From positions 1 through 32,287 of the forward strand of contig JAHQVX010000044.1 of NCBI GenBank assembly GCA_019634125.1: a stretch of 32,287 nt of DNA, written 5' to 3'. Below the pieces are notes generated by a model. The model made no database searches and had not been told where the DNA came from. It was given only the letters and a program-made list of their open reading frames with translations. The DNA is from Saprospiraceae bacterium. GTDB lineage: Bacteria; Bacteroidota; Bacteroidia; Chitinophagales; JAHQVX01. This document shows positions 18,465 through 27,474 of this stretch, piece by piece; the first letter of the stretch is position 1; every line of letters starts with the position of its first letter. Made by a program: the position numbers and the translations under genes.

Positions 18465-18468
18465 TTCT
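18446..18468. repeat. Inverted repeat over two convergent stop codons: agaactagtc-GAA-gactagttct
   Basis: 10-bp perfect arms, GAA loop; the right arm holds the shared CTAG of both stops. Confidence 0.94.
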
Positions 18469-19861
18469 TTGTCCATACCGCGTAGCCGTACTTGTCTAAT
18501 CCAGTTAAATCACCTTCTTCCACCACTTCACCTATTTGCAAGGTGTAATCAGCTGGGACAGGACTTTCGAAGAATAGACCTTCTTCACCAAAGTTCACGG
18601 CCACAATCACCTCGTTACCCTCTTTTTTCCGCGTGAATGCAAATAAGTCTTCACCGCCTTCAATTTCTAAAGGTTCAGGATCAGCTCCATATTGCCCGTT
18701 ATATAAGGCAGGATTGGCTTTCTTTAACTTCAATAAATCGGTATAAAAACCTTGTAAATCGTAGTTTTTCCAATCGATAGTATCCTTCACGAAAAACTCT
18801 AATCGTCGGTCTAAACCGGCTTCCTGACCAGAATAAACTAATGGCATTCCAGAGAAAGTAAAGGCAATCACATCTAAGGCTCTACAAGCATCCCCGTAAC
18901 GTTCAATCATCGGGCCAGCCCAGGCATTTTCGTCGTGATTGGTCGTAAACATCATGGTGTAATGGGCTGCTCCAAAATCTTTATCAAATTGTTGGATGCT
19001 CTCATAAAAGGCTTCTTTCGGCTTCTCGCCTTCCAATACTTCCTTCATCAAGTGATGAAAGCCCCAGCCATAGCTCATGTCAAATGCTGGTGCAATAGAT
19101 GCTTTTTCTGCTTCTGCCAGCATGAATACATCTTTGACTTTATGTAATTCTTGAACAGCAGCATCCCAAAAATCAGAAGGAACATTGTGTGCAACATCAC
19201 ATCGAAACCCATCAATGTTTCGGTCTTTAATCCAGTAGACCATCTCATCGATCATCGCTTGGCGCATTTCCATATTATCGTAGTTCAGGTCGGCCACATC
19301 GGTCCAACCCCAGGACGCACAAGTAGCAGGGTCAAGGGGATCAATGATTTCACCTGCTTCGTTTTTTGTGTAGTACTCCGGATGTTCGGTAATCCATGCA
19401 TGATCCCATCCAGTATGGTTCGGCACCCAATCAATGATGAGTTTCATATCGAGTTCATGAGCTTTGGCCACCATGGCATCAAAATCTTCTATTGTTCCCA
19501 TATCTGGGTTTACTGCTCGGTAATCGTGAATTGAATAAGGACTTCCCAATTCATCAGCGCTTTGCTTCCGCTTCTCTACAGAAATAGGATGAACAGGCAT
19601 TAACCATAAAATGTCAATACCCATTTCTTTAATTCGTGGGATATCTTCTGTAAATGCAGCGAAAGTACCTTCTGGCGTATGATGACGCACGTTGACTTCA
19701 TAAATAGTGGCGTCTTTCGTCCATTCTGGTTGTTGAGGTGTCGTCACTTCAATGAGTGGATCGGTGTGGATACATTCAGAAACCTCAGCATCTTTTGGTG
19801 CTGTTGTACAACTTGTAATTCCTAAACCAAGGAGTAGGAGAATCGATAAATAATGTTTCAT
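18461..19861 (-). CDS. Alpha-amylase family (GH13) glycosidase, predicted lipoprotein
   Basis: DATIYEVNVRHHTPEGTF, KLIIDWVPNHTGWDH, GFRCDVAHNVP, TTNHDENAW. MKHYLSILLLLGLGITSC lipobox supports ATG at 19861 rather than the track start at 19897, which would run into murA. Confidence 0.92.
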   Translation of the reverse strand: MKHYLSILLLLGLGITSCTTAPKDAEVSECIHTDPLIEVTTPQQPEWTKDATIYEVNVRHHTPEGTFAAFTEDIPRIKEMGIDILWLMPVHPISVEKRKQSADELGSPYSIHDYRAVNPDMGTIEDFDAMVAKAHELDMKLIIDWVPNHTGWDHAWITEHPEYYTKNEAGEIIDPLDPATCASWGWTDVADLNYDNMEMRQAMIDEMVYWIKDRNIDGFRCDVAHNVPSDFWDAAVQELHKVKDVFMLAEAEKASIAPAFDMSYGWGFHHLMKEVLEGEKPKEAFYESIQQFDKDFGAAHYTMMFTTNHDENAWAGPMIERYGDACRALDVIAFTFSGMPLVYSGQEAGLDRRLEFFVKDTIDWKNYDLQGFYTDLLKLKKANPALYNGQYGADPEPLEIEGGEDLFAFTRKKEGNEVIVAVNFGEEGLFFESPVPADYTLQIGEVVEEGDLTGLDKYGYAVWTKN

Positions 19862-19871
19862 TGGGATTAAT

Positions 19872-21176
19872 TTATAGTCTCTTAATATCAGCTCCAATCG
19901 CTCTTAGTCGGCTATCGATGTGTTGATAGCCACGATCGATTTGGTGGGCATTGTAAATCGTGCTTTTTCCTTCTGCGCTTAAGGCAGCGATTAATAAAGA
20001 TACACCTGCTCGAATATCTGGAGAAGTCATAGTAATTCCTCGAAGGTTACTGTTTCGACCTAAGCCCATCACACTGGCTCTATGGGGGTCGCAAAGAATA
20101 ATTTGAGCGCCCATTTCTATGAGTTTGTCCACGAAAAATAATCGGCTCTCAAACATCTTTTGATGAATCAACACGTTGCCTTTAGCTTGGGTAGCTACCA
20201 CAAGAACAATACTCAATAAATCCGGTGTAAATCCAGGCCACGGGGCATCTGCCACTGTAAGAATAGACCCATCAATAAACGTACTGATCTCGTAGGAGTC
20301 TTGCGCAGGGATGTAGATATCGTCGCCTTTCAGTTCAAACTGAATGCCCAATCTTCTGAAGATGTTTGGAATCTGCCCTAACATATCGTAGCGCACATCT
20401 TTGATGGTGAGCTCAGATTGAGTCATAGCAGCCAAACCGATAAAACTCCCGATTTCAATCATATCGGGCAATAAACGATGCTCTGTTCCGCCTAGGTAAT
20501 CTACGCCATGGATAGTCAGTAAATTCGAGCCTATGCCTTCGATTTTAGCTCCCATACGCACGAGCATATTGCAGAGTTGTTGGAGGTAAGGCTCGCACGC
20601 TGCGTTGTAAATCGTGGTCGTGCCTTCAGCCATAACAGCTGCCATAATAACGTTTGCTGTACCAGTAACGGAAGCTTCATCGAGCAGCATATATGTCCCT
20701 TTCAACTTCTCCCCGTTCACGCGGAAGCTATTGTCTTCCGCATCGTAATTAAACTCAGCTCCAAGGCGTTGGAAACCAATAAAGTGGGTATCTAATCGGC
20801 GTCGGCCAATTTTATCCCCACCTGGCTTTGGAATGTATGCTTTTTTGAAACGGGCCAACATCGGACCAACCAACATAACAGAACCGCGAATTTTAGTGGC
20901 CATGGCTCGATACTCAGCAGATTCGAGAATATCTAAGTTCACATCATCTGCCTGGAATGCATAGCTCCCTGGACCGAGTGCCTCAACTTTTACACCGAGT
21001 AGCTCTAAGATTTTAATCAGGAAATTGGTGTCGCGAATATCCGGTAGGTTGGAAATAACCACACGTTCCGGCGTAAGTAATACGGCGGAAAGGATTTGCA
21101 ATGACTCGTTTTTTGCTCCTTGGGGAATAATTTCACCATGTAATTTATTCCCGCCGATTACTTCAAATGCGTCCAT
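19872..21176 (-). CDS. murA: UDP-N-acetylglucosamine 1-carboxyvinyltransferase
   Basis: MDAFEVIGGNKLHGEIIPQGAKNESLQILSAVLL; domain order typical of MurA. Confidence 0.96.
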   Translation of the reverse strand: MDAFEVIGGNKLHGEIIPQGAKNESLQILSAVLLTPERVVISNLPDIRDTNFLIKILELLGVKVEALGPGSYAFQADDVNLDILESAEYRAMATKIRGSVMLVGPMLARFKKAYIPKPGGDKIGRRRLDTHFIGFQRLGAEFNYDAEDNSFRVNGEKLKGTYMLLDEASVTGTANVIMAAVMAEGTTTIYNAACEPYLQQLCNMLVRMGAKIEGIGSNLLTIHGVDYLGGTEHRLLPDMIEIGSFIGLAAMTQSELTIKDVRYDMLGQIPNIFRRLGIQFELKGDDIYIPAQDSYEISTFIDGSILTVADAPWPGFTPDLLSIVLVVATQAKGNVLIHQKMFESRLFFVDKLIEMGAQIILCDPHRASVMGLGRNSNLRGITMTSPDIRAGVSLLIAALSAEGKSTIYNAHQIDRGYQHIDSRLRAIGADIKRL

Positions 21177-21800
21177 TTATCTTCTGTATCTTTTTTTGTT
21201 TTTGTTGTTATTCCCGTTGTTATTGTTGTTTCGACGACGATTCTTGTTTTTGTTGTTATATGTCTTAACTCGAATCGCTTGATCTTCGGCAATTTCTAGT
21301 TCACCGTTTGAGATACGGGCAATATCTCCTCTAATAATTTCGTCGTTCACCCCTTCTTTGTTATAATTAGAATAGGTCCGCTTCATGAACATAGCAATAA
21401 GGCGGGTAAATTCGGCTTTCTTCTCCTCATCTTCCATTGCAGCAGCCTTTTTAATCATAGCTTCTAAGTTCATTCCATAGTGACGGTACTTAATGCGATG
21501 GTTGGGATAAGGAAGCGGTTCTGGTTTAGCATACACCGTTTCTGGTGTAGGTTTCGGATACGGCGAATCACATTCGAGTTCGAAATTAGAAATGGTAAAT
21601 ATGTGGTCCCAAAGCTTGTGTTTGAAATCCGCTTCATTTTTTAGATTAGGATTTAAAAACCCCATCATTTGAATGATTTGCTCTACTACATCTTGTCGTT
21701 CTGCACGGTCTTCTAAGGTTTGCGCGTAGCTCACTAGCTTTTGAATATGACGTCCATATTCAGGCAACCTGAGACCTTCTCTAACAGTATTATACTCCAT
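21177..21800 (-). CDS. DUF4290 domain-containing protein
   Basis: MEYNTVREGLRLPEYGRHIQKLVSYA with an Arg/Asn/Lys-rich tail, directly upstream of murA, a typical Bacteroidota arrangement. Confidence 0.88.
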   Translation of the reverse strand: MEYNTVREGLRLPEYGRHIQKLVSYAQTLEDRAERQDVVEQIIQMMGFLNPNLKNEADFKHKLWDHIFTISNFELECDSPYPKPTPETVYAKPEPLPYPNHRIKYRHYGMNLEAMIKKAAAMEDEEKKAEFTRLIAMFMKRTYSNYNKEGVNDEIIRGDIARISNGELEIAEDQAIRVKTYNNKNKNRRRNNNNNGNNNKNKKRYRR

Positions 21801-21842
21801 TAAAAAATTTAAATCTGAAAAAAGGTTGGAGATTCTGATGAA

Positions 21843-24110
21843 TTAATCAATGATCATCAGCTTTGCGAATTTAAGCAATAGTTTTTTGTTTCCATGATTT
21901 TTAAAGAAAACAGTAGCCATTTTCTTACTGGCTTCTCCTTCTAAGCCAATGATTTTACCATCGCCAAAGCGTTGGTGCATGACTTGATGGCCTACTGCCA
22001 GCTCATTCACATTAGACGGCTCAAAATTGTCGATATTCAGCTTTTGCGGCAGCTTGCGTTCAGGCACTTTTTTATGGACCTTCAAGCCGGAGAACTTGGG
22101 TTCTTTCTCTACGACGCGTTGAGGTTGAATTCCAATAAGCTCCTTACTTCCATCCGGAATTTCCTCAAGGAAACGGCTGGGTTCTGGATAAATAAGGTCT
22201 CCAAATTTATAGCGTGTTGTCGCATAGGTGAGGTATAGCTGGCGTTTAGCTCGAGTCACCGCCACATAGAACAGGCGACGTTCTTCTTCCAGATCTTCTC
22301 TGCTGTAAGTAGAAAGGACCGATGGGAACAGGTTTTCCTCCATCCCCCCTACAAAAACCACTTCAAACTCTAGGCCTTTCGCGGCATGAATGGTCATCAA
22401 TTTCACTTGATCGGCAGATGGGTTTTCATTGTCGGCATCCGTGAGCAAGCTCACGGATTGGAGGTAAGCCCCAAGCCCACGATCGTCTGTATCTTCCAAA
22501 CCTTCCACCACTTGATCGTTCACGCTAAACTCCTTAATAGAGTTTAATAGTTCTTGGTAGTTGTCGAAACGGTTCACGCCTTCAACGCTCTTATCGTTGT
22601 ACAGTAAAGCCTGCAATCCCGTACTCTTGGCAATATGCTCCGCCAACTCAAAGGCATCCATCCGATCTTGCATGGCCTGGAAGCTCTTAATTTTGACCAC
22701 AAAATCGCGAATGGCATTTTTCGGACGAGTGCCTAACGGGAAATGATCAATATTCGCCACAATATCCCAAAGGGCGCATTCATTTTCTTTGGCCCAAACA
22801 GTTACCCGCTCAATACTGGCATTTCCAATTCCACGCGTTGGGAAATTAATAACTCTACGCAACGCTTCCTCATCGTTGGGATTCACAACCAGACGTAAAT
22901 ACGCCAACATATCCTTTACTTCCTTACGTTGGTAGAACGACAGCCCACCATAAATTCGGTAAGGAATATTTTTCCGCCGCAAGGCTTCCTCCATCGCTCT
23001 GGACTGCGCATTGGTTCGATATAAAATCGCAAAGTCGTTATTGCGTATATGATGTTGCATCTTATACTCGAAGATTTGCGCAGCAACCCACGCCCCTTCT
23101 TCATTGTCGCTCGCATTTCGAACCACTTTTAGCTTCTCTCCCGGATGATTATCCGTCCAAATGGTTTTAGCATGCTGGTTCTTATTGAACTTAATAATTT
23201 CATTCGCAGCCTCTACAATATGCTTCGTGCTGCGATAGTTCTGCTCAAGCTTAAAGGTTCGAAGATCAGGATAATCTTTATTCAGGTTTAGAATATTCTG
23301 GATAGTCGCCCCCCGGAATCCATATATACTCTGCGCATCGTCGCCTACCACACATACATTTTCATGAACAGCACTTAAGAGTTTAACAATTTGGTATTGG
23401 GCATGGTTGGTATCTTGAAACTCATCGATCATCACATGCGAATACCGCGTTTGGTATTTATGTAAGACATCGGGAAATTGATCTAAGAGTTGGTGCATTT
23501 TAAGAAGGAGATCGTCGAAATCCATAGCTCCCGACAGGAAGCATCTCCGGGCATACTCCCGATAGATCTGCGCCATTTTCGGTCGACCACTGCTTTCATC
23601 CTCGCTGGTTAATTCAGGGATTCCAGCATAGGCTTCCGCGTTGATCAGGCTATTCTTAGCACTGGAAATTCGGTTTAAAACGATGTTGGGCTTATAGAGT
23701 TTTTCGTTCACGCCCATTTCCTTCACGATTTTCTTGATCAGGCTTTTACTGTCTTGTGTATCGTAAATGGTGAAATTGGATGGGTAGTTCAAGCGATGGG
23801 CTTCGTAGCGAAGAATGCGGGCGAAGATGGAGTGAAACGTGCCCATCCATAGGTTTTTCGCTTCGTTACCTACGATTTTCTCGATCCGTTCGCGCATTTC
23901 CCGCGCGGCTTTATTGGTAAAGGTGAGGGCAAGAATACGAAATGGATCCACGCCATTATTAATGAGGTGGGCCACTCGAAAAGTAAGTACACGGGTTTTG
24001 CCGGACCCTGGTCCGGCAATAATCATCACTGGGCCATCAGTCGCCTCCACTGCGGCCCGTTGGGCCGCATTCAATCCTTCTAAATACTGCTTCGTACTCG
24101 ATCCTTCCAT
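21843..24110 (-). CDS. UvrD/PcrA-type ATP-dependent DNA helicase
   Basis: SF1 motifs: LNAAQRAAVEATDGPVMIIAGPGSGKTRVL, VMIDEFQDTNHAQY, VVGDDAQSIYGFRGA, LEQNYRS, LMTIHAAKGLEF, YVAVTRAK. Confidence 0.96.
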   Translation of the reverse strand: MEGSSTKQYLEGLNAAQRAAVEATDGPVMIIAGPGSGKTRVLTFRVAHLINNGVDPFRILALTFTNKAAREMRERIEKIVGNEAKNLWMGTFHSIFARILRYEAHRLNYPSNFTIYDTQDSKSLIKKIVKEMGVNEKLYKPNIVLNRISSAKNSLINAEAYAGIPELTSEDESSGRPKMAQIYREYARRCFLSGAMDFDDLLLKMHQLLDQFPDVLHKYQTRYSHVMIDEFQDTNHAQYQIVKLLSAVHENVCVVGDDAQSIYGFRGATIQNILNLNKDYPDLRTFKLEQNYRSTKHIVEAANEIIKFNKNQHAKTIWTDNHPGEKLKVVRNASDNEEGAWVAAQIFEYKMQHHIRNNDFAILYRTNAQSRAMEEALRRKNIPYRIYGGLSFYQRKEVKDMLAYLRLVVNPNDEEALRRVINFPTRGIGNASIERVTVWAKENECALWDIVANIDHFPLGTRPKNAIRDFVVKIKSFQAMQDRMDAFELAEHIAKSTGLQALLYNDKSVEGVNRFDNYQELLNSIKEFSVNDQVVEGLEDTDDRGLGAYLQSVSLLTDADNENPSADQVKLMTIHAAKGLEFEVVFVGGMEENLFPSVLSTYSREDLEEERRLFYVAVTRAKRQLYLTYATTRYKFGDLIYPEPSRFLEEIPDGSKELIGIQPQRVVEKEPKFSGLKVHKKVPERKLPQKLNIDNFEPSNVNELAVGHQVMHQRFGDGKIIGLEGEASKKMATVFFKNHGNKKLLLKFAKLMIID
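22437..22458. repeat. Intragenic inverted repeat: atccgtgagc-AA-gctcacggat
   Basis: 10-bp perfect arms, 2-nt spacer (9 bp with CAAG loop), uvrD-like CDS. Confidence 0.92.
23998..24019. repeat. Intragenic inverted repeat over Walker A codons: ttgccggacc-CT-ggtccggcaa
   Basis: 10-bp perfect arms, 2-nt spacer (9 bp with CCTG loop), encodes part of IIAGPGSGKT. Confidence 0.93.
24051..24069. repeat. Intragenic inverted repeat: tgcggccc-GTT-gggccgca
   Basis: 8-bp perfect arms, 3-nt loop, uvrD-like CDS Q-motif region (LNAAQRAAVEA). Confidence 0.9.
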
Positions 24111-24303
24111 GCCGTCAAAAATACATGTTCTCTATTTGTCAACCCAGTTGATTTTCTCCACAATACACGAAAAAAAACCACCTCACCGAAAATGGTGAGA
24201 TATTAAAATCCCCTACATCTATTTTTAGTATCTTTAAGAGGGGCTATATCTTTGATCCACACGGAAAGACAGGTCAAACCCGATTCCAAAAAAATGCCCA
24301 GAC

Positions 24304-24972
24304 ATGAAGACACCAATTTCTATTCTTTTGGCAGACGACCATCAGCTATTGATTGATGGCATCAAAGCCATATTATCCGACGAAGATCAATTTGTAATTG
24401 CGGGAGAAGCCCACAATGGTAAAGAAGTGCTTGATTTTTTGAAAACTGATACGCCCGATGTACTCATCATGGACATCAACATGCCCGAAATGGACGGTAT
24501 TGAAACCTTGAAAGTACTCCAAGGCGAAAACAAGGATTTGAAAATCATTATTCTATCCTCTTACGACGACATTCGTTTAATCAAAGAAGTATTAAAAATG
24601 GGTGTAGACAGTTACTTGACAAAAAGCTCCGCGGCGGAAAACATTTTAAACGCGGTCAACGCTGTGATTAAAGGCAAAAAGTACTTCGACGAAGATGTGC
24701 AAGCTCAAATGATTAAAGCCTTCCCAGGAGTTGATTCATCAAAAAACAAACGCAAACGTTCACGAGAAGGTGTGATGCCGATTTCCCTAACCAATCGGGA
24801 AATTGATGTCCTCCGTTTGATTGCTCAGGAATACAGTAGTAGAGAGATTGGCGAACAGTTGTTTTTATCCTCCAATACGGTAGAAACCCACCGAAAAAAT
24901 TTAATTAAAAAGCTCAATGTGAAGAACTCCATTGGGCTGGTGAAATACGCCATTCAATACGATTTAGTATAA
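24304..24972 (+). CDS. NarL/FixJ-family response regulator
   Basis: Receiver domain ILLADDHQLLIDGI, DVLIMDINMPEMDG; LuxR-type HTH LTNREIDVLRLIAQEYSSREIGEQLFLSSNTVETHRKNLIKKL. Confidence 0.96.
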   Translation: MKTPISILLADDHQLLIDGIKAILSDEDQFVIAGEAHNGKEVLDFLKTDTPDVLIMDINMPEMDGIETLKVLQGENKDLKIIILSSYDDIRLIKEVLKMGVDSYLTKSSAAENILNAVNAVIKGKKYFDEDVQAQMIKAFPGVDSSKNKRKRSREGVMPISLTNREIDVLRLIAQEYSSREIGEQLFLSSNTVETHRKNLIKKLNVKNSIGLVKYAIQYDLV

Positions 24973-24989
24973 CCCATAAACCAACACAA

Positions 24990-25454
24990 ATGTTAGCAAG
25001 AGTTTACGCACTACGTCCTTATGTGAATATTATTAAGCATAGCGACACCAAATTTGAAGTTTCGATTTTATACATGCCTTATTACCGAGGGGTGAATTAT
25101 TTAATCACAAAAATCAGCCATCAACTGACTAAGAGCGCCTGCAACGATGGGACCGGCACAGCGCAAGTAAATTGTTGGTTGGAGCCTGTTGGCGATTTAG
25201 ACTTAACCTCTCAAATTGCTTCCGACACGTATTTTATTGAACTAGACTTGAAGACAACCAAGTATATTGACACGGTCTTCAACTTCACCTTGGTGAATCA
25301 ACGAGAGCTACAAACGATGTCGTTCAAAGGAGAACCGATTGCACTTTCTAAAAAATCCGATGATTTCGGAGATGACAATGATGGGGATGGAAAAGGAACT
25401 AATATTCAAAACAGCAATCATTTAGGCGGTTCCGGAGGTATCGGCACGCCTTAA
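24990..25454 (+). CDS. Hypothetical protein, 154 aa, Asp/Gly-rich C-terminus
   Basis: Intact ORF between a response regulator and a histidine kinase, 3 nt from the kinase start; no family recognised. Confidence 0.7.
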   Translation: MLARVYALRPYVNIIKHSDTKFEVSILYMPYYRGVNYLITKISHQLTKSACNDGTGTAQVNCWLEPVGDLDLTSQIASDTYFIELDLKTTKYIDTVFNFTLVNQRELQTMSFKGEPIALSKKSDDFGDDNDGDGKGTNIQNSNHLGGSGGIGTP

Positions 25455-25457
25455 TTT

Positions 25458-27401
25458 ATGAAGTCTTATTTAACCATATTTTTTTTATTAGCAATCATCC
25501 CACTCGCGAATGCGAGTGGGAATGATTCGTTATTCAATGCCTCAGTAGCCAAATGGCAACATTTCCAGCACGGGCGAAATGCTGACTCGTTCCTATTCTA
25601 CACCAAACAGGTGGCTCAGTTAGCAGATGATTCCCAAGACCTCAACCAACTAGCCACAGCAAAAAGGGTGAATGGCTATTATCAAATGGCACAAGGCCGT
25701 TTCGAGCAAGCCGAGGCTTTTTTCAACGATGCCTTAACACAGGCCAGAGAAAACAAATTTGTTGATCATGAAATAAAAGCACTCTGGGGCTTGTATAAGA
25801 ATTTGAATGCCCAGCAATACTATCACTCAGCACTTAAGTTTGCTTATGATGCCTTAGCCTTAGCCGAGCAGAAGGATGATAAAATACTGCAGGTGAATCT
25901 GCTTATTGTTATCGCTGAAAATCTAAGGTTGCAAAAAGAATTTGAAAAAGGGCTTGAAGCATTGGAAAACGCTGCTTCTATCGATGAAAAGATTAGCCCA
26001 AAGCTGGACATTAATGCAGCAAAGATCTTTAATGACCGAGGAAATATCTTTAGTGAGTCGGGGGAAATTGACGCGGCTATTTTTGATTATGAACGTGCCA
26101 TTGAAATTTATTCGCGGCTGAACGATTCCATTCAACTAACAACGACTTTTTCCAACCTGGGTCAAACCTACCGATTAAAAGGCAGCCAACCTTTTTTTGA
26201 CAAGGCATACGATGCACTGTACAAAAGCTTAGAATTCTCTAAAACGATTGGTTACGAGCAGCGAACCATTCAAAATTTGATTTCATTAGCAGAAGTAGAT
26301 ATCGACCTGAAGCAATACAACATTGCTTTAAATCGCACTTTAGAGGCTGAACAACTCAACCAAAAGTTAAACAATAAGAGTCTCACCTATTACATCGAAA
26401 ACAACAAACACCTCATTTACCAAGCACAAGGAAAATACAATCAGTCTTTGGCTGCATTCGAACGCGCTACGAAGATTAAAGAAGAACTAAACAGCACCGA
26501 ACGTGCCATTGTGGTTACCGACCTTCTTGCTCAGTATGAGCTGGAGAAAAACGAAAAAGAGCTACTTGAAAAAGGAATTCAACTCAGAAAGACCAAAAAC
26601 TTATCTGTTATCCTTGGAATCACTTCGGGCATATTACTACTTATTTTTTTTGGTGGGTTAAGGTTCTGGAGACTCTATCAACGAAACACAAAATTATTAC
26701 AGGAGCAAAAATCGCTGAAGCACCAACAAAAAATCGTGGAATTAGAAAGCAAGGCTGAAATGCAAGCGATTAATGCCATGTTAGACGGAAGGGATAAGGA
26801 AAGACAGGCGATTGCAGAAACCCTACATGATAGCGTGAGCACATTACTTTCTTCAGCCAATATGCATTTACAAGCAGTTAAGCATAAGGTTAATGGAGAA
26901 ATGCCCGCAATTCAAAAGACCCAGCGAATCATAAAGGAAGCCTCTCAGAAAGTTCGCTTCTTATCGCATGAATTGATCTCATCTATTCTGATCAAGTTTG
27001 GTATGGAAGCCGCTATGAATGATTTGGTGGATAAAATCAGTAACGATCACCTTCAATTCCAGGCAGAATGTTCTGGATTAGACCAACGTTTTCCCATTGA
27101 ATTTGAAACTAAGATCTATCATATCATTGAGGAGTTGTGCAATAATATTTTAAAACACAGTAAGGCCACCAAAGCGAAGATTTCGTTGCACCGAACAGAG
27201 GAACAACTTATTCTTGAAGTTTGGGATAATGGCATTGGCTTCCCAGTAGTCACCAATACAGAGTACTCTGGCATAGGTTTGAACAAAATTCGTGCTCGAG
27301 TAAAAGGCATGGATGGGGTGATGGCAGTAGACAGTCAGACCGGCGAATATGCCAGAATCACCATTAAACTGCCTGTTGCGGAAGCTATTGAACTCGCATA
27401 A
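25458..27401 (+). CDS. TPR-repeat sensor histidine kinase (HisKA_3/HATPase_c, DegS/NarX-like)
   Basis: Signal peptide, TPR-like repeats, one TM near residue 390, ERQAIAETLHDSVSTLLSS H-box, IIEELCNNILKH N-box, WDNGIGF and SGIGLNKIRARV. Confidence 0.92.
   Translation: MKSYLTIFFLLAIIPLANASGNDSLFNASVAKWQHFQHGRNADSFLFYTKQVAQLADDSQDLNQLATAKRVNGYYQMAQGRFEQAEAFFNDALTQARENKFVDHEIKALWGLYKNLNAQQYYHSALKFAYDALALAEQKDDKILQVNLLIVIAENLRLQKEFEKGLEALENAASIDEKISPKLDINAAKIFNDRGNIFSESGEIDAAIFDYERAIEIYSRLNDSIQLTTTFSNLGQTYRLKGSQPFFDKAYDALYKSLEFSKTIGYEQRTIQNLISLAEVDIDLKQYNIALNRTLEAEQLNQKLNNKSLTYYIENNKHLIYQAQGKYNQSLAAFERATKIKEELNSTERAIVVTDLLAQYELEKNEKELLEKGIQLRKTKNLSVILGITSGILLLIFFGGLRFWRLYQRNTKLLQEQKSLKHQQKIVELESKAEMQAINAMLDGRDKERQAIAETLHDSVSTLLSSANMHLQAVKHKVNGEMPAIQKTQRIIKEASQKVRFLSHELISSILIKFGMEAAMNDLVDKISNDHLQFQAECSGLDQRFPIEFETKIYHIIEELCNNILKHSKATKAKISLHRTEEQLILEVWDNGIGFPVVTNTEYSGIGLNKIRARVKGMDGVMAVDSQTGEYARITIKLPVAEAIELA
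25498..25521. repeat. Intragenic inverted repeat: tcccactcgc-GAAT-gcgagtggga
   Basis: 10-bp perfect arms, 4-nt loop, over the signal-peptide region of the first histidine kinase. Confidence 0.93.
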
Positions 27402-27474
27402 TTCCAGAAGAAGGCATTTGTTTTTATTAAAATACAAGGCGCCTTGAACATATTCCTATATATTCGTAGTACGC

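Noticed and set aside
27435-27446. Intergenic palindrome caaggcgccttg between the two kinases
   Set aside because: Only 6-bp arms; expected by chance several times in a window of this size, so not treated as significant.
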